This document shows positions 34,701 through 46,462 of a DNA stretch of 64,000 nucleotides, piece by piece (within the stretch, counting starts at the first letter, position 1; each line of letters begins with the position of its first letter). The DNA is from Arctopsyche grandis (Eukaryota; Arthropoda; Insecta; Trichoptera; Hydropsychidae). The DNA lies in NCBI RefSeq assembly GCF_051622035.1, contig NC_135367.1:15304501-15368500 (forward strand), in the 5' to 3' direction. A program made the translations under genes and the position numbers. The notes beneath the pieces are model-generated. The model was given only the letters and a program-made list of their open reading frames with translations, was not told the DNA's origin and ran no database searches.

Positions 34701-37700
34701 CGGCTGTGATTGGTTCCCCATACTGCTCCCGTCGTCTGACATACATACATATTTAACGACACATTGTTTTTATTATATACGATACGATATTGAAAATAAT
34801 TAATTTGAGGGGGGGGGGGGTTATTTTTTGTAGTTTTTGTAGCTCCAATGAATAAGGAAGATCGTTCGAAGAAATAAACCGTTTGTTATCATTAGTCACC
34901 GGATCCAGAAGGTGCCGCGTATTGTTCAAAGGTTGTAAATGCATTGTTAAAGGTTTGCCGAACCTTTTTTACAAAGGATTTACAACAATGGAACAATGGA
35001 TAGCACTGTGACTATCCTACCTCTAGTTATCATGTACAATGTACAATTGTACTGGTACATAATTAGCTTTTTAATCGCTTAATATTAATGTATTCAGATT
35101 ATCTTTTGATTGGGGTTTTTGCTTGAAGTATTAAAAATTTCAAAACTATATTTAAGTTTGCCTTTGTAAAGCCGGTTATTTTATTAATATAATTAGATAA
35201 ATATGTATTTATATTCATTCTTACAAGGCTCTTCTACATATACTTCACTTTGCTTATTTTCCATTTAGTAACCAGTATCTATTATACTTTGCAAAAATTC
35301 GAGTACTAAAATAGAGAACATTGTAATCGATTTATATGTAAATATAAATTTAATATTTTGCAGCTATGATAGTGCCGCATGGTCTGTCTACATTTGATAA
35401 ATCGATGATTGTGCAATTATTTGCAAAGCTGTTTTTTTTTTTATCAGTAACCGACCGAAACCCATATTGTATCATAATTTACACAGTTCAAATGTTATCC
35501 AATATGACCGTTCTACTCATACGTACATATGTTTATATTGTCCACGTACTTTATTAATTACTTAAATTAATAAAGTACTGATAAAAATCAGGTGTCTGTG
35601 CGTGCGTACGCTCTACATAGATTTAGATATACGCATAGTTGCCGTATTGGAAAAATAACCAGTTATCGCTCGAAATGGTCATAGCTGATGGCCTCGACAT
35701 TGATATTGACCGTCTAGCTGCCGGCGTTTAGTTTATTCGCATAGTTAAAAATGTTGATTTGGAGCAATGACCTTAATGGAAATTGTACGTGTATCGCTAT
35801 TTAGGCGCTTTTGACGTGTTTTTCATTTGGAAGAAAAAAAAAAAAAAAGGAAAGTTCTTGATTGACCTGCATTTTGGAATCTGCATTATAATTCATTTGA
35901 ATTTTTATTTCGTTTTATATGCTAATTGCCCACAGTGATACTTTTATTTCTCTGTACGCATATAATTTAATGTTTCTGAATTTATTTTTAAGAAAGCTTT
36001 CTATTCAACTGTTTTATCATAAAATTTACATTTGTATTTAGTAATAATGTAATATATAATATTTTTAGTTACTTGCTGAATATAGATGACTATATAGTCG
36101 TTATATTTTCGTCGTTTAAAATAAAGTCAAATATTGCTAATGATCAATATGCAACTAAAGTAACATCATGGATGTAAAAGTTTTTACTCGTGTTTGTAAT
36201 TTTTAGTGACCTATTATTTTAGAATCTAGTGTAACGGGTCATTAGATTCTACATAGATCAGTGGCGGCTCGTGCATAGGAGCTGCGCATTGCAGCACCCC
36301 CAGAAAAATTACAAAAAAAATCACATTTATGACTTGAATTTAGATATTTGGCACACATTCTTCATATAAATAAAAAAAAAATAAAAACAAATAAATAAAT
36401 AAAATAAAATGTTGAATATGTTAAATATTTAATATTTTTTTTATTTTAATAATATATTCTGGGGGTGCTGTAGCACCGCACCTCCTACGCACAAGCCGCC
36501 ACTGTACTAGATTGGCCAATTGCCGTGATTTTTTATTATTTTTTATTTTAATAAGCTGAGTTTCAATATTTTTTAGATCAGTAAATCCGAGTAAATATTT
36601 CTGCCTGTTCGATTTAAGTTAAGAATGTCGCTCGTTTTTTTATAAACAATAAAATATGATCGAAAAACTATTTATATTATGTTTCGGTGAAAGTAATTAG
36701 GATGCACATCATCAGTAATTAGGTCTGATGATGTGCATCAGTCGAAGATTCTAGAACTGCAGATAATTCATATTATAATTTTACGGGACCCTCTCGCATA
36801 AACGCATAACGACTGCAACGATAGATAATATCCATTTATTCATTTATAGTTTTGGACCATTGTGGCATTACAGGAAGAACCTAATGCGCCACAAACCGGT
36901 CTCCGTGACGAGCCAGAATGTTAAAATACAGAAAACACAAATATCGGAAGGCAAAGATCGAAAATCGAAAGATCTTAAGTCGAAAGATAAAAAAAGGGTG
37001 CATGGTAAACGGTACATACTCACTAAATTTGCGCGAGAAGGCTACAACAGGAACAAGAGGAACAGGCTTTTCCTCCCGTATTAATTTTGCGCGCGCAGAT
37101 TAAGTGAGTGTTGTACCCTGCTCGCGCAAATTAAGTGAGTATGTACCGTTTACCATGCACCCTTTTTTTTTTTTTTTGATCTTTCGACTTAACCCTTTGG
37201 CTGCTACGAGGTTTTTCAATGTCCAAGCGAAAAATGCTAACATTTGTAATTATTTTGAAAAAAAAAAAATATAATATATTTTTTTACATACTTACTTCGC
37301 CGAACGCTCGTAATTTTTATAATACTTTATATACATTTTTTAAGAAGCAGTTGTGGACTCGTGCTCTCTCTTTCTGTCTTGCTTTTACATGCGTGCGTGC
37401 GAAAGAGATACCTACATATATAGACTAAATAAGTTTTGACGATTGTTTTCCAACGCTTTATTTTTTTCAATAATCTATTTTTAGACATCGATGTATCCTT
37501 ACAACATGTGATATATTCGAAACAGGTAGCGGTCTTTCTCTCTTTCTTTCTTGGTTTTAATTGTGTACGTGTGAGCGAGACACACAAGGATGCGAAGTTT
37601 CTAATAATCAAATAATTTTTCAACATGTATCATAAACATTTTGTATGCATTTCAGATGCATTTGATTGATTGCACGAATTCGTGACGTCTCGTGACCTAT

Positions 37701-40700
37701 ATAATTGAAAGCGGATTTCTATTGTTTTTTGCCATTTATTTTAACTCTGCAAAATGATATCGGACAGTGAAAGCGATGAAAGCGAAATAATAGCTCCTCG
37801 CCGAGGAACTCGACAAATCAGCAGCTCTACTGATTCTGAAAATGAATTTATCGACAATAATCAATTCCCAAGTAATAACTCCTTATATGACATTGACAAC
37901 GAACCCGAAATTTACTTTGATGATGAACCCGAAATTGAAGAGCTTTTATTTAAAAAATTGATAAATATTTATAAAGCTCGATTGAAAAATAAATATAAAT
38001 ACGTATATAAAAAAAATGTTTCGTGCCACTGATGCGCTGGTGGCTCAAAGAAAGTATTGAAATACGACAATTAATGACGACAACAACGATCGTCGTAGCA
38101 ATCTTCGCCGATTTCAAAACAACGATTTATCGTTGTTGTAGCAGTCAAAGGGTTAAGATCTTTCGATTTTCGATCTTTGCCTTCCGATATTTGTGTTTTC
38201 TGTAATTTAACATTCTGGCTCGCCACAAACATATCAGACGAAGTGCAAGCATTGTGTCGAATAAAACGAAAATTTCGGTCGGGCCGGTCTTTTCAATCCC
38301 GTTATTAGAAAGTACATAGTCGATAGTCGGTCGTCGCGGGGTTGCGCTCGCGAGTGCACAGCCGTGGCCGTGGCCGCCGCGCTTTCGGCCAAAAGACAAC
38401 GCGTCCCACCCCCGCCCCCCACCCCTCCCCCCGCCTGACGGTTGGCACTTCCCCCTCCACCGCCGCACTGTAGTAGTACGAGAGTAGGACAGTGCAACGG
38501 CGGCGGCTGTGCTGTCGATACGCGATCCGATCTTTTGACAGGTCGAGTGGAATCGCGTGTCTCCGTCGGTCCCGATCTCGCGCAAGATGAGTGGATCAGC
38601 GTCCGAGCGACGCAACAACAAGCACAGCGGGAAACACGGCGACAACAGGAACGCCAAGACGAAGGTTCGCACATGCGCGTACGCCCACCCATCCCACCCC
38701 ACCACACCCCACCCCACACTCACCCTCTACGCACCCTCTACCCCGCTCGCCGTTCGCCATTCGCCACTCGTCACTCGTCACTCGTCACTCGCCGTCGAAC
38801 CGCTCCCGTGACAATAAAACGCACGCACGTGTAGATCGCCATTCATCAGTTGTCGCCCTTCACCCATCAACATGACCTGGAAAGAGGTGCGACGACCGGT
38901 CTCTTCTGCCACGACTCGCTACGTCACGATCTTCCGCTCTCCCGTTCGCGTTATCACCTGTCGCACCTCTCTCTCTCTCTCTCTCTCACACACCACGATA
39001 GAGAAAATGGGGAAATTGCACTAGGACAACTTTTTTTGCTTTCACGAGTTTCTCGTGCTCATTCTGCATACGTGCGCGGTTGACTCGTGTCACTTGTACT
39101 GGTGTGTGTGTGTGTGATTTTGCTTCGCGATTCGAATAGTGCGAGGGTTGTCGTCGTGTCGACGGGAAACGATGCCGTTATCGAATCGTGTGGTTTCGTT
39201 CCTAATTGCGACTACGCTTTAATCCCAAGTGATGCAATTGTGCGGAATTTGTATATTTACTTTCAAGTTGCGCAAATCTCGGATTGTTCGTATGAGCATT
39301 ACATGTTACTGTCCAAGTGTATTTTCAATTGTAATATATTCCAATTGGCGTTTTAGGTCGTTCATATTCGAATACAATTCAACTGGTAAATTATATCTCT
39401 ATAAGCGTGCAGATACACTTTCAACAATGTGCGCCAGTTGTCATGTAACAGTCGAGTTTTGACAGCTCTGGTCGTTTTACGAATGCTTTGGAATTCAATA
39501 ATGCGTTCATATTTGCTAGGTGTTGCGAATAAAGGTAATGAGTACTAAGAATGTGTTCAAAATAAAAATGTGGCTTTGCAAATCAATTTACTAGTCGAGT
39601 GACACTTTCACGAGAATCTAACGTCTCCATCTTACCCGGTACCAACTTTTAGTTGAACTGTATTTTCAGTTGTAATATATTTTGACCAGTTGCAATGTAA
39701 TTCGCCATAGGAATCAATTTACGTGGGTTATACGAAATATATTACAATTGTAACACACACATACACTAACGCGAACAAATCGGAGTAAATTATTTTTTAT
39801 AATGTGTGAATTTCTTTATTTTCTGTCTGGCAGGTCCATATTTAAAAAATATTCAGTCAAAATTTGTCTACTCATCAAGAAGGTTATTGACCACTGCTGT
39901 ATAGGTTTTATACTGCAATGAAAAACGACCTTGGTCTTCCCAAATAGCTTCATGTAATTGTTTTTGTTGAAGTAATGTCAGCGCCTGAGCTAGAAATTTC
40001 GGACCCTCGTGCAAAATTTATCCAGAGCTCTCCCACCCCACCCCCTTAACGTGATTTTTAAAAACATGACAAACAATTCAAATTGTTTGTTGATACATAT
40101 GTATTTACACTATTATAATTCTACAAAAAAATAAATTTACTTATATAGATATACATATTTCCAATAAGTTTTTTTTTTCACTTGAATCCAAATAGCTTTT
40201 TTATCATTTTTTTTTTTAACACATTATATGCATATTATTTTCAAGCGTTAATATGTACATAATGCTTTGAGTTTTATATCTTTTATAACCAGTGTGTCAT
40301 TGCTTGGTCTACATTTTTGACTAATTATTGATCTTACAACTGCAGCAATAATATACATACAAATTGTTTCCATAATTCAATTTTATTATTTTGTTTTTAT
40401 ACAAAAACAAATCACCACACAGGACATGTCAAAAAATATTTAAAAAAAAGATGACATCTATCCACGGTTCAAGTTATTTATAGCAAGTCATATGATATTT
40501 TCGTAAAAATTTATTTCTTTCGTTTATTAACAATCTTACTTCTCTTGTCATGCTCTCCAGTATTTTCACACTGCTAACATGTTATTTTATATAAAGATAG
40601 AAGTTTCAAATAGTTATCATATTCCTTATATTATATCGTATTAGTTTTATAAATAATAGAATATACATTGAATGTACAATAATAAATGCAGAAGTAATAA

Positions 40701-43392
40701 ATCCTATTTCAAATTGTAAAAAATGAATGAATAATAAAAACAAATGAAAATAAAAAATAATGTAGTATTAAATAATTGTTCACACGGCTAAAATACCTAT
40801 CGTTATGGCCATACATAATAATTCGATCTACAAAGTCTTAAAAAAAGTGTTTTCTAAGATTAATAATCACGTTAAAGAAAACTGGACACAGTACGTTGAA
40901 GGGGGCGAAATATATTATAGTGGAATATCAAACAAATCTAATGAACACACACTTTATGTATGCTGTTTAGTTTTTTTGTATCAGGTTTAATCACATTATG
41001 ATTATTCAGCATTTTTATATCAGAAATGTAATGTTGCAGTCATCCACAATTTACAAATATTTCATGTAGTAAATAAATTTTGATAACAACGCAAAGTATA
41101 ATTCTTCAAATGTTGCAAAAAAAAAATGAAAACACGAAGATAAAGATCTTCGTGTTTTCATTTTTACCAATACTTTTTGACGAAGGAATAAATTTCATGT
41201 ATTGATATCTTATGACAATTAATTAAATTTGATAATGGTTCCATGATGCGCCAATTTGCAAGTCTTTGTTCACTCTCAAATGAAAAGCATGTGATGCATA
41301 TTGGCGTGACAAAAAATTGTACAATTACACCGAACATAACTTCTGCAAAATATTATTAAATATATGTATATACATACATTATATTATTCTTCTTAGTGTA
41401 ATAAATAATTGTTTACTTTTTTAGAATATTGAAAAGAAATCTTCAGTGTCTAAAGGTTTCCCATGGATCACTGGATGTTTCGTACTCCTCATAGCAATAT
41501 GTGGTGCCGCAGTGACGTATGACATTCAAACTGCCAGCTCATACGACAGTAAGCAATTTACTTTTATTTGATCATTTTTTTAATGTAAAAATAATCATTT
41601 ATATTTAAATGGTACATATAGTTTCTATTTCCATTATAACACATTCAGAAAAATGAAACAATTCAATGGGTTCCTGGAAGTTTGTTATAACAAAATATTA
41701 TAATATTCGGGAAAATTTTAATGTAGTTATGACTTTGAAGGCTTTAACAGATATTATTTATTTATTTGGAAAATTTACAGTTTAATAAGTTACATAGATT
41801 GATAGTAAAAAAACATAATTATGTTAAGTAAACCATTAATAATTTTCACATATAGGTAAAAAAAGAAAAGCTTAAACATTTAAAATAAGAAACAAAAATG
41901 ATAATAGAGTAAGATATTTAGAGAAAACAAAAAGAAAAAAATAGAAATAACAGTATAATAAAAATATCAAAATAATAAGAATAATAATATGATAAAAATT
42001 ATGAAATAATAAAAATAATATAATAAATAACAAAAAACAAAAAGACAAAAGAAATACATCAAAATAAAAATTCATAATCACAATCGTAAATTTTCAATAA
42101 AATTAATCATCGAAAAACAAATTTGCAATAATCACTCTAGTTTGTATAGCATTAATATTAATTAAGTCAAACATAGAAATTGTAGAAATAATTATTATCA
42201 TATATATGTATAATTATAATATAAGAATGAAAATATTGACGCAACTTATGGTTTGGAGTGTTAGAGTGGATAGTGTAAATCGTTCGTTCGTTCATTTAAA
42301 TAAAATTAGTGTTTTAACGGTTGCTTGAAGAGAATGTAAAATAAGAAACCAGTGTGATAATTTTTTGTTCAATTTATGACTGAAGTGGATATTGGCCATA
42401 AAAAGATAATGATAGTGTGAGTAAATTGATTACTGATAGCCTTTTGAACTTGACACTTGGTATATGTATCGAAGAACACTTTTAAGACTCGATTTTTGTC
42501 ACCTGTATTGGAATGAAGTAATTTCAATAACAACCGTGAACGTATTTCAACTTCAAATGTTCTGTTTTTGTAAATCTAGTTTCGAAAGAAACTTTGTATG
42601 TATGTTTGATTGTTTGGGTCGTAGAATCCGTGACGTTTAATTTAATAAAAAACGGATGAATATTAAAATTTAAATAAAATAAAAAAAATTAATAAAATGA
42701 TTACTGTTAGATTGGCCATGTTTAAGCGGTTTATATTAAAAATACCGAGCGCAGCCAGGTAAAAACACTAGTAATAATTTTTTATTTTTTTTCCAGAGAG
42801 CCACACTGCGTTCGTTACCAAAAATGCCTTAGAATACGGTAGTTATGCTTGGCATAGAAGCTTGGCAGCTTCGGCTAGAGGGTTTCTCTGGATGGAGAAG
42901 AACACTCCATATTATTATACCACCGTTGCCGACTTCAGTAAGCCGTACGTTGAGCTAGCCTCTGACATGAGTCTGGTAATTTCAAATCAGGCCAAAGAGT
43001 TAGTCGGAAATGTGAAAGAGTACGCCGTCACCAAGTGGCCCGTCGTTTATTCGACGGTCGATCACTATGCTCCGGGTGCACTCGATGCGACTTCTTATTA
43101 TATATCGCAAGCATGGGAAGGAACGAAAGTTTTCTGTACTTATTACTACAATGTTGTTGCTACATATTTCTCAACCAAAGTATTTGTGTAAGTGTTTTTG
43201 GATGGCTTTCTTCAACTTCTTATCGTTTTATTAAAATTTTGATTTTTATTGTTAATTTGGTATTTCAGAGACAATTGGGCACCTGATGTTCTCCATGCAA
43301 AAACATTACAAGCATTGAATACGACGCAGTTATATGCTCTTGAATATTATAGTCGTTTCCACAAGAATGTTGATCATTATTCGAAATTATAA
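28755..43392 (+). CDS. TMEM214: Transmembrane protein 214 (TMEM214)
   Basis: TMEM214 is a conserved ER-membrane protein; the human one has been linked to ER-stress apoptosis through caspase-4 recruitment. Exons (all phase-consistent): 28755-28872, 29846-30014, 30180-30432, 30514-30712, 32302-32528, 32633-32864, 32942-33084, 41425-41548, 42797-43187, 43269-43392; 659 codons against 689 in human. The N-terminus has the family WEVVSRNKK motif, then a Lys-rich linker, MARYLNYKL..., [33 protein letters not shown], and the C-terminal membrane segment [20 protein letters not shown] followed by YDIQTASSY. Intron 7 (33085-41424) is 8.3 kb and filled with mobile elements and a GC-rich island. Order and content match the human protein along its length, so identity is firm; regulation is not evident. 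Confidence 0.92.
29150..29600. mobile_element. AT-rich foldback element in TMEM214 intron 1
   Basis: A left arm of about 190 bp (CCTATTATGCTGTACATTT ... AATGATCAGTAGATCAATAG ... TTAGTAATAATAAAAAGAT) is the reverse complement of a right arm ending GTACAGCGTAATAGG. A loop of about 70 bp separates them. Most likely an inverted-repeat transposable element; no ORF. Confidence 0.8.
31350..31384. other. Perfect hairpin in intron 4
   Basis: TTTTTTAAACCACG, a four-base loop and CGTGGTTTAAAAAA form a perfect 14-bp stem. Possibly the scar or core of a small element. Confidence 0.5.
31665..31736 (+). repeat. (AT)n microsatellite
   Basis: About 36 uninterrupted AT units. The long Ile/Tyr frames on both strands here are artefacts of it. 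Confidence 0.97.
31755..31915 (-). repeat. Dispersed about 170-bp repeat, copy 2 (inverted)
   Basis: Reverse-complement relative of 27935-28110, with moderate divergence and a few small indels. It lies in TMEM214 intron 4, next to the TA microsatellite. Confidence 0.75.
33566..34580 (-). pseudogene. pogo/Tigger-like element in TMEM214 intron 7
   Basis: The minus strand encodes [20 protein letters not shown], then [20 protein letters not shown] and [20 protein letters not shown]. This is the pogo/jerky DDE domain: the TALLIDN block holds the second catalytic Asp and the segment between it and RLYRADLL is deleted. Degraded ends are visible: TACAGGGCCGGATAATTG at the left and CACGGATAATCTGCAAACCT at the right, the latter resembling the left end in reverse. 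Frameshifts upstream remove the DNA-binding part. Different in sequence from the remnant at 8200-9130. Confidence 0.8.
34581..36258. other. Intronic region without recognised content
   Basis: Part of TMEM214 intron 7. Contains a C-run near 34641 and a G-run near 34809; I see no ORF with a known domain and no clear repeat. Confidence 0.4.
36259..36504. mobile_element. 246-bp inverted-repeat element with CAGTGGCGGCT ends
   Basis: The left end CAGTGGCGGCTCGTGCATAG pairs with the right end, whose reverse complement is CAGTGGCGGCTTGTGCGTAG. The inner arms continue through GCAGCACCCCCAGAA and TTCTGGGGGTGCTGTAGC. Flanking bases are ACATAGAT and TACTAGAT, a possible worn 8-bp target duplication, which would suggest a hAT-type origin. 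Confidence 0.8.
36893..38225. mobile_element. Long foldback element interrupted by a piggyBac insertion
   Basis: The left arm begins ACCGGTCTCCGTGACGAGCC and includes CGGAAGGCAAAGATCGAAAA; an inner arm pair is GTGCATGGTAAACGGTACAT and its complement near 37139. The right arm resumes at 38157 (GATCTTTCGATTTTCGATCT) and ends AACATTCTGGCTCGCC. Without the 960-bp insertion the arms would form a continuous hairpin like the one at 27495-27664, to which it is related. No transposase. Confidence 0.85.
37193..38152 (+). mobile_element. 960-bp non-autonomous piggyBac element
   Basis: Direct TTAA copies at 37189-37192 and 38153-38156 flank inverted termini CCCTTTGGCTGCTAC and (complement) CCCTTTGACTGCTAC. 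Inside, an ATG at 37754 opens a 92-codon frame beginning [20 protein letters not shown] with further Asp/Glu-rich residues, the usual acidic piggyBac N-terminus; it then stops, and the catalytic domain is missing. The element is thus an internal deletion derivative. The right subterminal region has short palindromes (ACAACGAT/ATCGTTGT). The related foldback at 27495-27664 gives the empty site. Confidence 0.9.
38290..38664 (+). promoter_or_regulatory. GC/CpG-rich island with a possible first exon inside TMEM214 intron 7
   Basis: From about 38290 to 38970 the sequence turns strongly GC- and CpG-rich, unlike the rest of the window. An ATG at 38587-38589 in a reasonable context opens 26 codons ([12 protein letters not shown]...NAKTK), rich in Ser, Asn and Lys, up to a potential but weak donor AAG|GTTCGC at 38664. 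The phase (0) equals that of TMEM214 exon 8 at 41425, so a shortened TMEM214 isoform is conceivable; equally it may begin an unrelated gene or be non-coding. I do not recognise the peptide. Confidence 0.4.
38665..41424. other. Remainder of TMEM214 intron 7
   Basis: GC-rich until about 38970 with CT and GT microsatellites (38971-38989 and 39103-39115), then AT-rich. A perfect 20-bp-arm palindrome is annotated at 41122-41165. No gene recognised. Confidence 0.4.
41122..41165. other. Perfect hairpin near TMEM214 exon 8
   Basis: AAAAATGAAAACACGAAGAT and its exact reverse complement are separated by a few bases. Long perfect arms suggest a recent event or a structural RNA element; nothing else supports an RNA gene. 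Confidence 0.5.
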
Positions 43393-44032
43393 AAATATTA
43401 TTGTTAGTTTAAAATTTTTACTAAATGAAATTGTAAAAAAATAACAACTTTCCCAAGCCTTTTGGCTGTCATTCCTGAGTTGACTGCAATTTTTTAAAGA
43501 ATTTATATTTGTATAACTTATTTAATGTTTCATATGCTTTTCGATAGTTTTATTTCGAAAAGTATTCCAAACTATGATCTGATATTGCTATGCATTTATT
43601 TTTTTTATTTAATCTACAAAAATCTATATTTTAAACCTATATACATACACTTGTAATTTATTCATGTTTTGTACATTGATTTGTATACATATTTTCTTTT
43701 CTAACTTGTTCTTTTATCAATTATGAATTATAAAGAGTATGAATTTGTTATATGTATAAATTGATACTCATTGGTATCATTCGAATCTTGAGGTATGTTT
43801 GGAATATATGCGATGTTACAAAATGTGAGTTGTGTTGAATGTTAGGACAAATCAAATAATTGTAATTAAATTAATTTTTAAATGAAAAATATCTGACATT
43901 GTTCTCGAAGACACTGCGAACTTAGGTTATTACTTTATTTTTCATGTGATACAAAATCTTGGTTGTCTCATTTCCCCATCTTTCGTTAAATAAATAAAAC
44001 AAAAATAAATTAATACATTGGTTTTATTTCTA
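43393..44032. other. Convergent spacer TMEM214/TATDN1
   Basis: AT-rich 3' untranslated regions of both genes; AATAAA signals appear on each strand. No other feature. Confidence 0.5.
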
Positions 44033-45423
44033 TTAATTGTTTTTAAAAAATAGACGATTTGTATTATCAAGAATGTTTGTGCACAATTCCTCTTCATTTT
44101 CATTCCTTACTCCTGCCAATATTTCTAGTACTTGCCTAAAATAAATTTTCGCATTAAAAGGTAAGAACTTTTTCTTTCATTGTTAATTTATTATCAGTTT
44201 ATATACATACGTAATGTTCACCGGTTCATTTCTGCCTTTCACCATTGTACCATTGACAAATTTTTCCTTTTTCACCGAAGGCCGTTGGGTTTTGATATAC
44301 TTGAATCCAGCATGAGAAGCTTTTACTTCGCACCAGGGACAGTCAGTTTCTAATAGAAGGCGATCAGATGGAATTTGCGCAGCCACAGCTAAATTATCAG
44401 CTGTCTTCAATGAGCTTGAAACACGGAACAATTTTTTAATTACATATGATACACTGAAATTATTATATGAATTTCATTGAAACAAAATATTTCCAATACC
44501 AGCCATTTATTCCGATGTAGAATCCCATATCTACAGCTTTCTTCATATTATCCAGTGATCCATCGAACGAGTGTACGACGCCACCTGCAGTTTTAGTACG
44601 ATTACGAGACAAAATTTCGAAGAAGTCACCCCAAGCCGCTCGACAGTGTAAAAATAATGGCAGTTTAATCTCTTCGCACAGCTGCAGTTGATATTCAAAA
44701 TATCTGAATATAAAAAGAAATTAATAAATAAAATTATCTATACGTATTTTAAATATCCAAAGACCATCCATCACAAACTTTTTTTGAACATCTTTTTCGC
44801 AAAAATGGAGCCTATCATAGTCTAAACCGCACTCTCCGATTGCCATCACTTTCTTCGCATTCAAAATGTATAAACTCTTCAAACTTTCTAAATACTGAGA
44901 AGGATTTGCCTCAAAATCCTTACATCTTGTTGGGTGACATCCAACAGTTGTATACAACCTATCTGAGGATGTTTAAAGCATGTATGTAGATATTTATATT
45001 AACAGAAAATTTATAAATAATTATCAAAACACGGACCATCAGTATTTGCCAGTTTCAAAGCAGATTCACAATCTGCAAGGCTGCCTCCAGTAATGATCAT
45101 CTTTTCCATTCCTCCATCCCAACATCGCTTCAAGACAAGATCTAAATCTGAGTCATGCTTTTTGGAACCATGATACGATCCTTGATACATATCATCAGTA
45201 AGATTGGCACCGATGTCTGAAACAGGAGTTCCCCGTCAAAAACAAGATATACATACATATGATTAGCCTATTAAAATTCATAGCTACACTTTTTTGAATT
45301 TTCTAAAAAATACCGAAGATACTAAAAATTCTGCCAGACAACCTTTAAAAAGAAGTCTGGTAACCCATACATAAATTAGGGTATAAATAAATACATACCG
45401 ATAAATTTTTTAATTGAAACCAT
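44033..45423 (-). CDS. TATDN1: TatD-family deoxyribonuclease (TATDN1)
   Basis: TATDN1 is a metal-dependent nuclease of the amidohydrolase fold, implicated in DNA repair and apoptotic DNA breakdown. Exons on the minus strand: 45423-45399, 45216-45037, 44962-44779, 44703-44500, 44414-44211, 44135-44033; all phases close and give 299 codons (human 297). Visible motifs in order: DIGANLTD near the N-terminus (the TATDN1 form of the first site, without the HxH of bacterial TatD), [20 protein letters not shown] (metal-bridging Glu), [17 protein letters not shown] and [10 protein letters not shown] (final Asp). The ATG at 45421-45423 gives [11 protein letters not shown], matching the family start; an upstream in-frame ATG at 45444 would add seven residues. 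Convergent with TMEM214. Confidence 0.93.
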
Positions 45424-46341
45424 CTTCAAAACTCTGCTCAACATGCGAACTACTTTAGAATGTAACCTCAGAAATTGACAGCACGTCAGCTGTCACTTTT
45501 TATACTTGCCATGTAAAATTTGTATTTTTTTTTTTCGTAATCATAATTGTAATTTCGTTAAAATAATCTTCTTCTTTCTCGTTTGCTTGATGCTGAACGT
45601 CGTGGTCATATCTATCATCTGTATTCCGGTGAACGATCTGTCTCTACTCCACCTGATCCTGTGCCAAATTAAAAGCAGCAGTGACGATACCGTCAGTTCT
45701 TTAATTTGATCTGATCATCTTACTAAAGATTGTTATTTCGCTTGCACTCCCTCTGGTTTTCTGGTAAATACCAGCTTCTTAAGACTTCATTTTTTCTTGG
45801 CAATATTTGAAAAGTAGGAAAAATTAATTTTTCTACATGCTGTGGAGTCTATCTGAAATTGCCAGTTTTTTGAGAATGAAGACGTCTGTTCGTCTTACAG
45901 TTTATGGAATGCGCACCATCAATTTCCAACACCATATTTCAATAGCATCTAGCATGCTCCTTTCTCTTTTTATTATTATTACATATTACATATCTCCTTT
46001 ACGTTTCACTTACGATTATAATTCAGGAAAAAAATTGCCTCTTATCCGATCGTTTTCATACTTTGCCATATTGCTCATTTTGGTCATCAATATAAGTAAA
46101 TGGATAACCTTCGCCAATACGATGGTGCAAAAATATCGTGTAAGACGCTGTAGGCGGGGTAGGAAGTGTTGACCGTATCCCAGCCTAACGAAACACTGTT
46201 GTGCTTGTTTTAAGTTGTTTTATTGTTTGCCTAAATATTGTACAAGTGTATTAGAATATTTGAGGAAGTTTTCTCGAAGCGGCTATTGGCTGTTGACTTG
46301 GTGTCGTGATGGCTGCTGGATCTGCAATGTGTCGTTGTATG
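45424..46341. other. Spacer with unassigned hydrophobic ORFs
   Basis: The + strand has two frames of unknown meaning. 45506-45709 encodes a hydrophobic peptide (FFFLVCLMLNVVVISIICIP). 45837-46172, 111 codons, has two likely membrane segments (SMLLSLFIIITYYI and SFSYFAILLILVINIS) and ends RRCRRGRKC. The second is preceded by an acceptor-like CTTACAG at 45894. It could be part of a chemoreceptor-like gene or chance; no family motif is present. Confidence 0.25.
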
Positions 46342-46462
46342 AACAGTGACCAGTTTTCTCGTGACCAGTTTTAGTGTGACGGGTGATCACGTGTGACCGA
46401 TCTAGAGCGACCGGTTGTCCTGTGACTGGTTCACATTTGACTAGTAATCACCGAACCCTTTA
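46342..46462. mobile_element. GTCAC-rich foldback element, copy B (partial)
   Basis: Shares CGTGACCAGTTTTAGTGTG, GGTGATCACGTGTGACCG, CTAGAGCGACCGGTTGTCC and the end TTCACATTTGACTAGTAATC with copy A at 4571-4790. It corresponds to one and a half arms, so it is truncated or rearranged. Confidence 0.7.

Noticed and set aside
38145-38834. Long ORFs on both strands in the GC-rich island (up to 192 codons)
   Set aside because: They are caused by few stop codons in GC-rich DNA; sequence is low-complexity Gly/Arg/Pro/His with no domain.
40805-40990. 61-codon ORF in TMEM214 intron 7
   Set aside because: No homology I recognise, AT-rich codon use and no splice sites that keep phase with TMEM214.
45837-46172. 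Chemoreceptor gene
   Set aside because: Two hydrophobic segments are present, but none of the signature C-terminal receptor motifs is seen, so it is left unassigned.
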